Shown piece by piece: positions 11,888 to 23,329 of a stretch of DNA of 32,633 nucleotides. The notes below the pieces were generated by a model. The model had not been told where the DNA came from. It saw only the letters and a list, made by a program, of their open reading frames with translations, and searched no databases. This stretch comes from Xanthoparmelia taractica (lineage: Eukaryota > Ascomycota > Lecanoromycetes > Lecanorales > Parmeliaceae): contig JANQBS010000366.1 in NCBI GenBank assembly GCA_033085395.1, positions 1-32,633 of the forward strand, written 5' to 3'. The translations under genes and the position numbers were made by a program. How positions within the stretch are numbered: the first letter of the stretch is position 1; the number at the start of each line of letters is the position of its first letter.

Positions 11888-14547
11888 CGCGTATAAAACT
11901 CGCTAACGAAGCGGGCCGTAAATTCTAAATTGAAAATCCAACTTTACTTTTTGCCGATGTTTGCTCGTTTCACTAGTTAGGATTTGGGATTTTTTAAATC
12001 CGTGTATCTTTAATATTTAATAGCAACGCCTCTGATTTTAACCTAAGATATTAGCCTCAAGCACCGCTAATTTCAATTCAATCATTAGCTTTTAAATATT
12101 AATTCTTTCGAATCTATCGAATCTATAATTATTTTTCACTCTATACAATTTCGATAAGTATCGAAGTTATTTATTCTTAATTTCTAATCTATTAATTCTC
12201 TATATTTATTTTCTTCTAGAATTTTACTATTTTTCTCGATTATTAAATTCTTATAATCCGCTATATTATACTCTAAAATCACTCTATACTTCGAAATTAT
12301 CTTATAATCTAAGATTCTCTTTTACTCTTTTATTATTCTACTATTTAAATATCTTTTATATTCTACTATATTAAAGAATTATTTTAATTTTATTATCTAA
12401 AAGAAGCTTTTTCGAATTTAATTAATAAGAAAAGAATATTAAAATCTATTAAGAAAAGAACGTAAGGAATTCTTATTAACTCTTTAAAATTTCTTCGCCT
12501 TACTCTTATCTTATTCTTTAATATTTAGTATTTATAACTATTTCTTAATTCTATACTATTACAAAATTAAGAGTTAAGATAATAGACTTAACTTTTTCTT
12601 CGTTAAATTCTATTTCTCGTGATACGATTTTTTTAACTTTTTAACTCGCTAAGTTCTTAAAGACTAGATATTAATTCTTAAGTCTTTTTACGAATAAGAT
12701 ATATTAATTATTCTCTATTATTAAGAAAACTAATTTTCGATCTTTTTAAATTAATTAAAATATTTATTTATCTAAAAACGAACGAATTAGAATAAGATCT
12801 AAGTCTATAAAAACTTATTCTTAATCGTCTCTTTAAGCTCTTAATCTTTTCGCTATATGTATTATTCTTAAGACTTTTAAATAAAATATACGCTTATTAT
12901 AATATTTTTAAAATTCTTTATTTATTAAAGAGACTTTTAGTCTAGAAGAAAATAAGAAATTATTAATATATTTTATTAAGAAATTAAGCGAGCGATATTC
13001 GATCGAGAAGACTTTTAAATTAATAATAATAGAATTTACGCAATAACTTTCTTTAAGCTTTAAATTATCTTTATAAAAATTTAAATTAATATTAGAAATT
13101 TTAGAAGATTTTATTTATCGCTAAAAAAAAATTTCGATTAAGAAAATAATTAAAATATTATGTTCTTTAAATAAAATCGGTTAAATAGTATAAAATACTA
13201 TAATCTAGACTATACGAGCGACGCTTATAAATACGATTAATTCTAAGTTATTAGATTTATCTAAATCTCTAGAATTATAGAGATTCTCTAATTAAAATAT
13301 ATAGAAAGAATTTTTAAAAGGCTTTTAAGTATTTAATTTAAGATTCTTTTATTCGAATCTTAAAGATTTCTATAACGTTATATTATAGAGTAGAAGATTA
13401 TATTATTATTAAGAAAGAGAACGTAATTTAATCTAATCTTTCGATTTAATTTAAAGAATCGATATTATTTTAAAAATTAAATATTTTATTATAAAATAAA
13501 AAAATATTATAATATAATTATTTAATAAACTTAAGCGGACTTTTACTCGTCTATAGATACGATTTAAGATCTTTATGTTCTCGACTTTAAATTAACTTAT
13601 TAGATAAGTATATATTTTTAAGAATATAGAAGATAGAAGAGATCTCGTTAGCTATATATAGAAAATCTTAAAGTATATCGTATAAGCTAAGATTATAGAT
13701 AAATATATATAGATTATCTAGGCGTGAAATCATCTAAATGTAAAGTTATAGACTTTTATTTCGTTATCTATTATATAAATTATACTACGTTAATTTATAG
13801 AAGAACTTAATAATCGAAAGAAGTTATAATATCGACTTTATTAATAATATAAATCGAAGAACTATCGAGAAATATATAATCGTAAATAGGATAAATATTA
13901 ATAATTATTATAACGATCTTTCTTTTCTTCTCGATCTTTTAATATAATAAGTTTTTATACGTATTAATAAATATCGTAATATTCGAACTATAAATATTAA
14001 TAGTCGAGCTTTCTCGCATATTCTATATACTGGTAATAATTCTATTCTTCTTTCTAGAATATATAATAAGCTTATTTCTCTTTCTCGCAGATATATAATA
14101 AAAATTTAATAACGTAATTATTAAATTAATTAAATTTATAATCGTAAATAGCTTTAAGAAACAAGCTTTTAGAATTTAAGTTATCTTTAATAATTATAGT
14201 AAAAAACGCTTAATTAAATTAATATTCAATTAAATAAAATTATAAAAATCGTGATAGATTTTCTTTTTATTTATCTAAAGTCGAAAATCTAAAAAATTTT
14301 ATTATATTAATATTATAGATTTCGTAGAAGATCTACTTTTATAATTATTTAAAAAAGAATTCTTATTACGTAGAAGAATATTATAAAAATCTTAAAAATA
14401 TCTATTCTTAAGATTTTACTACTTATTATAAAGATAGCGACGATTATTTTTATAATGCGTACGAGAATAAAGTTTCGAAGAAAGAAGATAAGAAGTCTAA
14501 TTTTAAGGGAGATAAAATAGATATTAAATTTATTTTCGTTTCTTATT
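11888..14547. other. RIP-mutated DNA, unidentified
   Basis: The first 120 bp (to about 12010) keep more C and G and may be the end of the preceding element. From there to 14547 the sequence is extremely AT-rich. Plus-strand frames between 12600 and 13950 read as coding-like pieces with Gln-to-stop type interruptions, but no domain was recognised. Element A begins immediately at 14548. Confidence 0.5.
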
Positions 14548-14699
14548 TGTCACGAAAACGCACTTGTCAAGCCAATCAAGAAATCGATTAGGGCAAGTGC
14601 TTGGCTGGCTTGGCTGACTGACTTAGATAGATTTTTCCAACTTAGAACAAGCAAGACTTACACACCCAACTAACTGATCATACTCCCATTGCTATTATA
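14548..14699 (+). repeat. 5' LTR of element A
   Basis: 152 bp starting TGTCACGAAAACGCACTTGT. It aligns with 27955-28112 up to GCTATTATA, which corresponds to GCTGTTACA in the right copy. It has fewer RIP changes than the coding sequence around it. It lacks a 17-bp tandem duplication (AAGGCAAGTGCTT(A/G)GCT) present in the right LTR. Confidence 0.8.
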
Positions 14700-14702
14700 G
14701 TA

Positions 14703-14714
14703 TGGTAGCAACGC
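14703..14714 (+). other. tRNA primer binding site of element A
   Basis: TGGTAGCAACGC lies 3 bp after the LTR. It would pair with a tRNA ending GCGUUGCUACCA, that is, a U72 with an A discriminator, giving the A1:U72 pair typical of eukaryotic initiator tRNA. The same 11-12 bases follow the LTR of element B (15421) and, RIP-mutated, of element C (26372-26382). Confidence 0.75.
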
Positions 14715-15277
14715 CCAAATAGCTGCTATTCGCTATTTCAGGAGATCCTCCATTATTACTTCATCTACTTAATTAGTACTTATTGTATTCGTTGAAATAA
14801 CCCGTCTCCGCGAAGAACTATATTCTATCTGGTGAGATCCGCATACAAAATCATGGGAATTCTTACCTGGACGGTCGAAATCTCACTAATAAACTCATCT
14901 CCCTCACACTCACTATCATCACTATCATCGCTACAGCTCACTCATTATTGCTGCATTACTATATTGCTACTGTTGTAGGCAATATTACTGTCGTTTCCAT
15001 CACGTTATTGCCCCTTTTGAACTACTTACCTTACTATCTTTGTTATAGTTGAAGAAAAAAAAAAGAAGGGAAATATTACACTATTTGATTGCATAATAGA
15101 AGAGAACTTTAATTCTTATAATACATATCTTTTTATTAATAAAAAGTCTTTCTTATTAATATAATACTATCTCTTCGTTATTAATAAGATTATTATTATT
15201 CTAACTTCGTCAGCTCTAAATTCTATCTCTTAGAATATTATTATTTTAATCTTTCAAATTATCACGGTTTTCCTATA
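14715..15277. other. Leader region of element A, lightly mutated then RIP-mutated
   Basis: From 14715 to about 15055 the sequence keeps ordinary CpA and TpG content (for example repeated ACTATCATC/CACTCAC words), ending at an A-run at 15056-15064. From there to about 15270 it becomes AT-rich again. There is no open frame. Its position after the primer binding site makes it the untranslated leader of A, into which element B was apparently inserted. Confidence 0.45.
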
Positions 15278-15420
15278 TGTCAATGCTAAAGGCATTTCGG
15301 GAAGATCGAGGAGGCTAAGCCAAATGTATATTAGTTTTCCAGTAGATTTCTCCGCCCTGCGGCCCTTAGAATTCAACATCTTTTTCAACCATCAATCCCA
15401 GACTATTTTCCATGACAACA
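15278..15420 (+). repeat. Putative 5' LTR of element B
   Basis: The 143-bp segment begins TGTCAATGCTAAAGGC and ends ATGACAACA, so it has TGT...ACA ends. It directly abuts a TGGTAGCAACGC primer binding site. No second copy was found in the window. The 3' LTR would be expected downstream of 21953 but is missing there, where MITE copy 4 joins two different gypsy fragments. The start is inferred from the TGT end only. Confidence 0.5.
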
Positions 15421-15432
15421 TGGTAGCAACGC
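15421..15432 (+). other. tRNA primer binding site of element B
   Basis: TGGTAGCAACGC, identical to the site of element A at 14703-14714. The next 70 bases loosely resemble the leader of A. This shows the two are related but distinct elements rather than one duplicated LTR. Confidence 0.7.
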
Positions 15433-15899
15433 TTGATTTCGATGCCAACTAACTATCGGATCGATTCAGAAGGTGTCCTTCATTAGTATAGCCCACTTAT
15501 CGTCACCGAATTCATCAAATGAGTGAGCTATTAGATTAGCAAGATCTTATTAGCTTTTCTCTGCTCTTTATCTATCAAAAGCCTCTTTCTCTTTTTTTTT
15601 GCTTTTTTATTAATCAGTCTTACAAATCAACGCTAACTACTTTAGTAGATAGACAAGTACTTAGCCTCGCATTTGACATCCAGGAATTTATTACCATAGG
15701 TTACAAATACGCTGATTTAATATCTAACGATATTAAGGAGATTTGTAAGCATCTCGCGTTCAACACTCTTAGGTCTATTAGGTCAATATCTACTACTACT
15801 ATTAATTCTACTGCTAATATATTAAGGACGATTATTTATTCCTTAATTTAAGATCGTTGGCCATCTAACTAGATCGTTAATAAATCTACTTTTTATAAA

Positions 15900-17560
15900 T
15901 CTATTCGACGTTTTAAGTAAGTCACTTAGTCTCTTAGAAGTTTACTCTTTAATTCTTTTTCTATAAGAAATATATCTAATCGATTATTAATTAATAATAA
16001 CTCTATTAATATTAATAACGATAATTCTACTAATAATAATCGTGATTCTTCAATAAATAATTCATCTTCTATATTACCGCTATTAGCGATTCGTAAGAAT
16101 TTTACTACTATAGATACTATTAATTTAAGTAATTCAAGCATTTCTCGTAAATAGTTAAGTTAAATTACACCTGAAATAATTATTAATTTCACAGTTCAAT
16201 AGCTATAAGATATAATTAACAATACTATTAACTTCGTCGTTATAAATATTATTAATAACTTACATTTATCTACTAAATCTAGGAGAGAATAAGGCTTATT
16301 AGAAGATCTAGGAGAACTCGGATTTATAGTAGAAGTATCGAGTTTTATTAGCAAATGAAATGCTATAGAATTAAGCTATTTCGATTCTTATCTAAATAAG
16401 TCTTATAGAAATAATAAGATTATAACTATAGAAAAAAACGGATATTATCGCAGTGTAATTCTATTTGTTAAAAGAATTTATAATTTGATAGCTATAAAAG
16501 AAGAAGCTATAGTTCGTATTAATATAAATACTTATTTTCGTGATTCTACACTTACTTAATATATTTTAAAGCTATTAAATTTAAAACGAAGAGGTCTTCG
16601 TGTAGAAGATAGTGAAGTAAAAGAATAATATAAAGCTCTCTTTATAAGATTCAAGAGATTGTTAGACGTAACACTCTGGAATCTAACTATAGAAAAGTAT
16701 ATACTAATAGATATTCGAGCGCGCCGTGAATCTACTAGCTATATGTAAGCAGTCGTTAGATATACAAAATTAGTTAATATTAATAATATTTAAAATTAAT
16801 TAATATTTGCCTATTAAGAAATTATATTAGAGCTACGAGTCTTTATTAATTCATTAAGTTTAGCTACTATTATTATAAGCTTTATTTAAATACTTGATAT
16901 AAAGAAGATAACTTAATTTAAGCTATATACTCGTTAATAATAATATTAAGCTTTCGCTTAAAGATCTTAGCAATAGTAGCAAAATTAATAGAATTAACAG
17001 CGTGGGAATATCTATCGAAATGCACTGGAGAATACATTTCAGCAAGGCCTTTTGAATCCAGCTTACGGGTCGGAAAGGTGTGGTATCTGTTAAACATAGT
17101 CGTTTTTAACTTTTTTTCAACTTTTTTTAAAAAATTATATCTTTTTAATCTATTTATAGAATTTTATAATTATATAAGCGTTCGCTTAAGCTTTTTACGT
17201 ATTTTTAGAATATAAAAAAAATATTATATAATATATTTATTAAAAACCTAATGAGAGTATGGGATATCCTATGCCTTTCGATATAATATTCGAAAAACTG
17301 GTCCCATACCATCAAATATACCACACCTTTCCGACCCGTAATCCAGCTTTCAATTCAATTCGTCAAAATTAGTAGAATTAATTCAATCTTATTTCTTAAT
17401 TATTTGAATAGCAGTAGTAATACGAGCAGCCATATCGCTAGTAGCAATTATTTCAATCTTCTAACTCCTTTAATTAAAATACTTATCGCCCTTAACAGTA
17501 CGGCTATTAATTAAATCCTCGCTGCGATTTACGACTATCGAATTAAAGGTCTTTCATGTA
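15900..17560 (+). pseudogene. Element B gag remnant, split by MITE copy 3
   Basis: Plus-strand coding-like sequence starts around 15900 with a Ser/Asn-rich part. It continues with a segment reading SSILPLLAIRKNFTTIDTIN near 16065-16125, then broken frames to about 17560. Its position between the leader and the protease identifies it as gag of a gypsy element. I see no zinc knuckle. MITE copy 3 interrupts it at 17055-17349, and joining the two flanks across one 10-bp duplicate keeps a readable frame. The minus-strand opening 15926-16141 is the antisense shadow of the Ser/Asn-rich part. Confidence 0.6.
17055..17349 (+). mobile_element. MULE-type MITE, copy 3, with 10-bp target duplication
   Basis: The element is 17065-17339 (275 bp, one A longer than its siblings). 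It has the ACGGGTCGGAAAGGTGTG termini and is flanked by perfect AATCCAGCTT duplicates at 17055-17064 and 17340-17349. It interrupts the gag region of element B, so it inserted after B. Together with copy 2 it fixes the 10-bp target duplication of this family. Confidence 0.95.
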
Positions 17561-18206
17561 AGCTAAAAAATAACAAAACACGTTAGATTTAATAAATCGA
17601 TCTTAAACGAATTAATTTAATTAAGCAGATCTGAAATTCAAAAGTTAAAATAATATCGAAAATCGTTAATAATTTTAATAGAATTTTAAACCTAAGACTA
17701 CTACTTATTAAGTAGAAATAATCTTTAAGCAAGAAAATCCTGGCCAAGCGAAAGAAAATACGCTTTAATAGAATACTAAAGTTAACGACTATTAGAAGTA
17801 GTTAAATCATTATTTTAATGAGTTAAATAATCAATATTATAATAATTCTTTTACTAAATTTATTGATATTCAAACGTACTATAGAAATTATAATTTAACT
17901 TTCTCTTCTAAGTCGAAATTGTATAAGCATTTACGAGTCGAATATTATTCTAAATTATTACTTTCTACGTTTAAATCACCGATAAATATATAAACGAATA
18001 TCGATGCTTTTATTATGAAAATTATTTAATTAAACTTCAAGAATAGAGCTAGATTAGATACTAATTTTAGCTTTCGTGACTGAAATTACGCTTATATTTT
18101 ATTACGATTTATACTAAATATAGCTAAAGATAAGAAAGAATATACTAATTTAGGGATTAATGTGATATTAATAAATAAGTAATAACTTTTATCTCTTCTT
18201 TCTAAT

Positions 18207-18896
18207 GTGGAAATTAAAAAAATATTATCTTATCTACGTATTAAAGAATTTAATTCTACAATATATAATATTAATAAATATATATTTATTTTAATATATC
18301 TTCTAGATCTTAAAAAGAATATTCATAAAATTCTTACTTGTATTACGAGAGAGATTTATTTAATTAATATTTTAAAGATAAATTTATTAATAAGAAATAA
18401 TATTATAAGATCGAAGAAAATTATACTTAATATAAGTAAGAATAAAGTATATATTAATAATTATAATATTATTATTAAAATTATAACTTATAATATTAAT
18501 TAATATATAAAATAATTAATTCGAGCATAAAAAGTACTTATAATCGTTTCTCGAGCTTAGTAAATTCTATTTATTATTACGCTTAAGAATCTATTTAATA
18601 GGAACTTTATTTTCGAATTCACGAAATAGTATATTTTCATTATATATACTTATATGATTGATGTTAATATTATTGGTGTGATAACCAAAAATAAGATTAA
18701 TTATACTATGCAAATTTCTAAGAAATTATATCTAAGAACACTACGAGAAGTCGACTACGAAAACGTCTTCTTTATTAATATAGAATTATCGAGTCAAGTG
18801 AAGAAAGCAGCTACTTTCGCCGCTATTATAACGATGAGTTTAGCTAATAGTTTGTCGTCTTTAATTAATTATATTTCGATTAATATCTCTATATAA
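18207..18896 (+). pseudogene. Element B retropepsin and protease-RT linker
   Basis: The frame 18207-18503 aligns to the C-terminal half of a fungal gypsy aspartic protease. A TREIYL...L-x-LLIRNNI segment at about residues 46-68 stands where the family has TREIHLVD-x-LKA-x-MLIGNDI. It is followed by KIILNIS and NNYNIIIKI. The second open piece, 18654-18896, reads as the linker before RT, with TLREVDYENVFFIN matching the conserved 'LG-x-hx-E-h-D-Y-E-N-CF'. Changes such as GND to RNN are G-to-A, as RIP produces. The catalytic DTG motif would lie upstream of the open piece and was not found. The gene is non-functional. Confidence 0.8.
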
Positions 18897-19269
18897 ATAA
18901 TAAAATTAAAGCTTTTTAATAATGTGATAATCTATAAGAATAAGCTAGAAAAGTAGTAATTAATTAACTTAATTAATAAGTTTTCGTCTTCATAAAAGAA
19001 TAAAGATTTTATTAAAGTGTTATAGAATAAATAAATAAAGCTTTCTCTTCGAGATAATTAATAATTAAGATTATTTAATAATAAAGAGCGAAGATCTATT
19101 CTCTTAGACTAATAGATAAATTAATAATTAATAAAATCTTTAATACTTTTTAGTAGCAAGATCGTTTAGAGTATATAAAGTAATTAACTTCTTTTAATTA
19201 TTTTATCTTCGTTATTTAAAAAACTCTATCTAATAATAAGAGAAAAGATAGGATTATAATTAATATTTA

Positions 19270-20690
19270 AGATCTAAACGATCTTATTATATTAGACGTC
19301 TATCTCGTATCTCTTCAATCTAATATTATCTCGAAGCTACTAAATTATACTTATTTAATAATACTAAATATAGTATTATTCTTCTATTAATGACTTATAT
19401 ATTTCGACTTTTAATATATATTTATAGTAGTTATTTATCGCGAGTAGGAAAGATTTAATATTTTAATTATAGAATATATGAATTTAATTGTCTACGTATA
19501 AAGAAGAATTAATTATATTTTAAGGGCTCTTAAAGACTTCGCATAAATCTATATTAATAACATTATTATTGAATCTAATAGCTTCTCTAAGTATCTCTAT
19601 TATTTAAGAAAGCTTTTTTAACTTCTAATTAAATATAATATTTCGATCGCCTCTAAGAAAATCTTTCTAGAATATTTAAATATTAATTTATTTAATTAAT
19701 ATATTAATTTTTTAAGATTAATTATTATAGATAATAAACTTAAAGTAATTATTAAGTTAAATTATCTCGTAACTCTTAAAGATTTAGAGTATTATCTTAA
19801 TCTAATAGACTATCTTTATAGCTTTAATTTATTATTGTATATAAGTTATAACTTATAATATCTTTATAGAATCTTAAGATAAGGCTTTTAAAAGAAGTCT
19901 TATCGAAAGATAATTCTTATTATATCTATTCTTTACGCTTTAAATTATCTTTATTAATTAAGCTAAAATAAGTAAGTTTTAATAATATATAAGTAATATT
20001 ATCTTAATCTTCGATACTTATTTATTACGATTTTAATAAATTAATTTAAGTGAATTAAAATACTTCGAAAAAATTCGATTTCGGGGTATAAGTCTTTTAT
20101 ATTAGCAAAGAACTTAATTCTAATTCGAATAAATAGTCTTTTCGTACTATAATTTAAATTATTATATTTCTATCTCGAGGATTAACTTAAGCTAAACGCA
20201 ATTACTAGTTAATAGAATTCGAGATAATAGACTTTATCTAAGTGCTCAAGAAAATAAGATATTTAATAAACTCTTCGTAGTATATTACTATTATTTAAAT
20301 AAATTACTCTATTATTCTAAATAATATAAGATAATTATCGATTATCTTAATAAATTTTATTATAAGAATAAACGTTTATCTTATTAGAGCTTCTTAATTT
20401 CTTAGATAATTCTATCTTAATATCAGATATAAGCTCGAAAAGAAGTATGTTATTTCCGATATACTTTTAAGACTTATAACTATTAATAATATATTTCTTT
20501 CTAATAAGTATAATAAGCTAAATACTCTCTTTATTATTATATTTATAAAGATAAGTTCTACGTTTCTTAAAGACCTCGAGAATAGATATAAAATAGATTT
20601 ATTTTACGTTAGAATCTCTACTTTAATAACTAAGAATAAAGATATCAACGAGAATATTATCGATCTTTCTTTCGTTCGTGATAGATATAT
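19270..20690 (+). pseudogene. Element B reverse transcriptase and RNase H region
   Basis: Starting near 19265 the plus strand reads DLNDLIILDVYLVSLQSNII, then LFFY and a stop, corresponding to the RT core that in this family reads ...DAYP-x-PLQS...FFYQW. The catalytic YIDD box is YINN at 19550-19561, both Asp codons turned to Asn by G-to-A change. LKDLEYYLNL near 19775-19815 marks the RT thumb. From about 19900 to 20690 broken frames lead through an RNase H region to a conserved pre-integrase stretch reading SSTFLKDLENRYKIDLFYVR (about 20550-20625). Numerous Gln/Trp-derived stops prove inactivity. Confidence 0.85.
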
Positions 20691-20739
20691 AGAAATAATA
20701 TAGAAATATCAAAATCTTTTCTTTTATATTAGTAAGCTT

Positions 20740-21450
20740 ACGACGTGTAGCGTCTTTATATATCTTAAAGCATAATTAAAATTATTCTTATAATAGCTTA
20801 TAAAGATAATTATCTAGGATTTAAGAAGTCTTATAAGAAGATTTCGAATATTTAATATATTTATAAATTAATTAAATATCTACGATAATATTTTAGATTT
20901 TATTATTAATACCTTATTCTCTAAATACGTTAATATTGTTCTTATAACTTTTTATAATTAATCGAGAGTTCATTAATACTCTTTTATATATTTACTTTAG
21001 ATTTTATTTTAGTACTCTTAAAATTAATAAATAAAAAACTCGATATTATTCTTTTTATAATAGATAAGTTTATAAAAAAGATATCTTTCGTATCTAGCAA
21101 AAAGAATTATTCTATCGCTTAATAAGCTACTATATTACTTAATAGACTTAATGTTATAAATTAAGAAATCTTAAGAGTTTTACTCACGAATCGTAATAGA
21201 AAGTCTTTTTCTAAGCTTTAATCGAAGCTCTTTAAAAAGCTCGAAGTAAACTTATTTTATTCGACTATTTATTATTCTTAGACGAATAAGAGTAGCGAGA
21301 GAACTAATTGAATAACGGAAATAATATTACGATTTTATTTATATATTATATAGAATCTCACTCTTTAGTTATTAGTTCTCTTATAAATATAAGCTTTATT
21401 TAATAACTTAATCTTAATTATAATTAATAATAAAATTCTTAATAAATTAA
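20740..21450 (+). pseudogene. Element B integrase (zinc domain and DDE core)
   Basis: The N-terminal zinc-binding domain is visible at about 20750-20950 (KAIIKIIL...YKDNYLGF, then YIYKLIKYLR), with its His/Cys residues altered by RIP. The DDE core ends with LTNRNRKSF near 21180-21210, the place of the conserved SDRDRKF. It continues through LFYSTIYYS to SSERTN near 21290-21310, which is the conserved QTDG-x-SERTNQ. The second catalytic Asp is Asn. The remainder to about 21450 carries on into the integrase tail. Confidence 0.85.
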
Positions 21451-21499
21451 CTTATAAATTTTAATCTAATAGATCACTTAATCTACTTAGAGAAGTTAT

Positions 21500-21953
21500 T
21501 ATATCCCTACTATAATCTATCGTTACCCGCATTTAAGTAACTAACGTTATTTTATTTATTTGGATAAATTAAAAATATTACTATAATAGAAAGCATTAAT
21601 TAATATTTCTTAAGTAGGGCGATTAAGCTTATTTACGACTGCATAAAGATTATTTTATTTCTATCACTTCTATTATTATTATTAAGCTATTTTAGCAATA
21701 TATCAATTCTTTCGAAATATTATAGAAAATCGGCAAATAGGCCTATAAATTAGCTATCTCAGGGCATTGAAATATATATTCGATTTTTAATATTACCTAA
21801 TTAAAGCCTATTCCTACTTCTAGCTCTAACCCGTATAGTCGTTTTATCTCTAATTAGCTAGATAGTATATATGTGAAAGAAAATATTAATAAGTACAAGT
21901 CCTGGAAAATAAAGCGAATTCTTAATAAGCGAGTTATTCGAAAAGGCAGAGAC
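21500..21953 (+). pseudogene. Element B integrase tail and truncated chromodomain
   Basis: Broken plus frames include AYKLAI (about 21745), LKPIPTSSSNPYSRFI (about 21795-21850) and YKSWKIKRILNKRVIRKGRD (about 21895-21953). The last is the beginning of a chromodomain as found at the C terminus of chromovirus integrases. The domain stops abruptly at MITE copy 4. What follows that MITE is not its continuation but the N-terminal integrase region of another gypsy copy. Confidence 0.7.
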
Positions 21954-21954
21954 T

Positions 21955-22228
21955 ACGGGTCGGAAAGGTGTGTTATATTTGATGGTATGGGACTAGTTTT
22001 TCGAATATCATATCGAAAGGTATAAGATATCTTATACTCCCATTGGGTTTTTAATAAATATATTACGTAATATTTTTTTATATTCTAAAAATACGTTAAA
22101 AGCTTAAGCGAACGCTAATGTAATTATAAAATTCTATAAATAGATTAAAAAGATATAATTTTTTAAAAAAAGTTAAAAAAAAGTTAAAAACGACTATATT
22201 CAATAGATACCACACCTTTCCGACCCGT
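21955..22228 (-). mobile_element. MULE-type MITE, copy 4, at an element junction
   Basis: 274-bp copy with full terminal repeats, reverse orientation. Its 10-bp flanks differ (GGCAGAGACT left, AGATCTTATC right). The left neighbour is the chromodomain of element B and the right neighbour the integrase zinc domain of element A. A simple insertion would give duplicated flanks within one gene. This copy is therefore best read as a recombinant of two MITEs that lost the DNA between them. Confidence 0.9.
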
Positions 22229-22259
22229 AGATCTTATCTTTCATATTAATAGAATTACT

Positions 22260-22543
22260 AATTAATAATAACTTTATATTCTCTCTTTGCTAATAAAAGA
22301 TATTCTTACTTTAATATATAAAAAAGAGTATTCTAGCTTTTAGAGATACTACGAAATCGTTATATTATTCTAATATATTTATAAGATTATAAGAAACTTA
22401 CGAGACTTTATTCGATATTATCTAGAGTGTTTAATTCTATAAATAAGAAGACACGTACCTTACGATAGCTTATAGTTAATCTTATCTTCGTTCGTGCCTT
22501 TTCACACTCTAAGTATTAACTTTATTCTAATATTATCTCTATT
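22260..22543 (+). pseudogene. Element A integrase, first part, interrupted by element C
   Basis: Plus-strand broken frames give KDILTL-like (about 22295), RYYEIVILF (about 22345), then NLRDFIRYYLECLIL and RRHVPYDSL (about 22395-22470). These are the C-C half of the integrase zinc domain and the following link. They continue into the start of the catalytic core (FVPFHTLSINFILILS, about 22485-22535), where the family has the first catalytic Asp, here Asn. The frame is cut at 22543 by the LTR of element C and resumes at 26569. The last five bases (22539-22543, CTATT) are the target duplication. Confidence 0.8.
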
Positions 22544-22641
22544 TGTTATGGGCAAGTCATGAGTTGAAAGGATGATGATTATTTCTTCTCAGCGAGATCT
22601 AGCTAAGTACTTGTAGCTTGGTAGCTTCTTCCAGTAGGCGT
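22544..22641 (-). repeat. 3' LTR of element C, truncated at MITE copy 5
   Basis: It matches 26385 onwards in the window's plus direction. Both copies share ATTATTTCTTCTCAGCGAGA and the following CTAGCTAAGTAC. This copy keeps TGTTATGGGCAAGTC where the other has TATTATAAGCAAGTT, so it is less RIP-mutated at its edge. The match stops at CAGTAGGCG, and the remaining 80 bp of the LTR are absent beyond the MITE. Confidence 0.85.
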
Positions 22642-22915
22642 ACGGGTCGGAAAGATGTGATATATTTGATGGTATGGGACTAGTTTTTCGAATACCATAT
22701 CGAAAGGTATGAAATATCCCATACTCTCATTGAGTTTTTAATAAATATATTATATAATATTTTTTTATATTCTAAAAATACGTAAAAAGCTTAAGCGAAC
22801 GCTTATATAATTATAAAATTCTATAAATAGATTAAAAAGATATAATTTTTTAAAAAAAGTTGAAAAAAAGTTGAAAACGACTATGTTCAACAGATACCAC
22901 ACCTTTCCGACCCGT
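22642..22915 (-). mobile_element. MULE-type MITE, copy 5, at a deletion junction
   Basis: 274 bp with intact terminal repeats, same orientation as copy 4. Flanks CAGTAGGCGT (left) and ATCTATTATA (right) do not match. The left side is the LTR of element C. The right side is internal sequence of C that should be several kb away in an intact gypsy element. The copy therefore marks a deletion of the RT-integrase part of C and of half its LTR. Confidence 0.9.
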
Positions 22916-23329
22916 ATCTATTATACTATATTCTTTACGTTTATCTTTCGAAGTAATCTTTTAGACGACGAAGTGTAAGAATAAGAAAAGCGTAATAGTA
23001 ATAGTTTACTTTATTTGATTCTAGAAATATAGCTTATTGAATTCTTTATTAATAACTTCTTTATTCTTCTAATCTAGCGAATATACTTATATTTAATCTA
23101 ATTTATAGAGATCTCTTTAATTATTAAAAAAAAAAAGTCTACTATTATAATAGTAAGCGTGAAACGAGCTTTTAAAGTATTATAAATAATAAGTTTTATA
23201 GAATATATTTCTTTTATCGCTTAAGCGAAAGAAGTTATAATAATTATAAAAATAGTAATAATAATTATTATCTTTTATAAGCTAAACTTAATTTATTCTT
23301 AGAATTTAACTCGCTTTAATATTCTAATA

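Noticed and set aside
15926..16141. 71-residue minus-strand ORF
   Set aside because: Antisense of the Ser/Asn-rich start of the gag region in element B.
22230..22350. Continuation of the element B chromodomain after MITE copy 4
   Set aside because: The sequence there fits the integrase zinc domain of a different gypsy copy and runs on into an integrase core, not a chromodomain.
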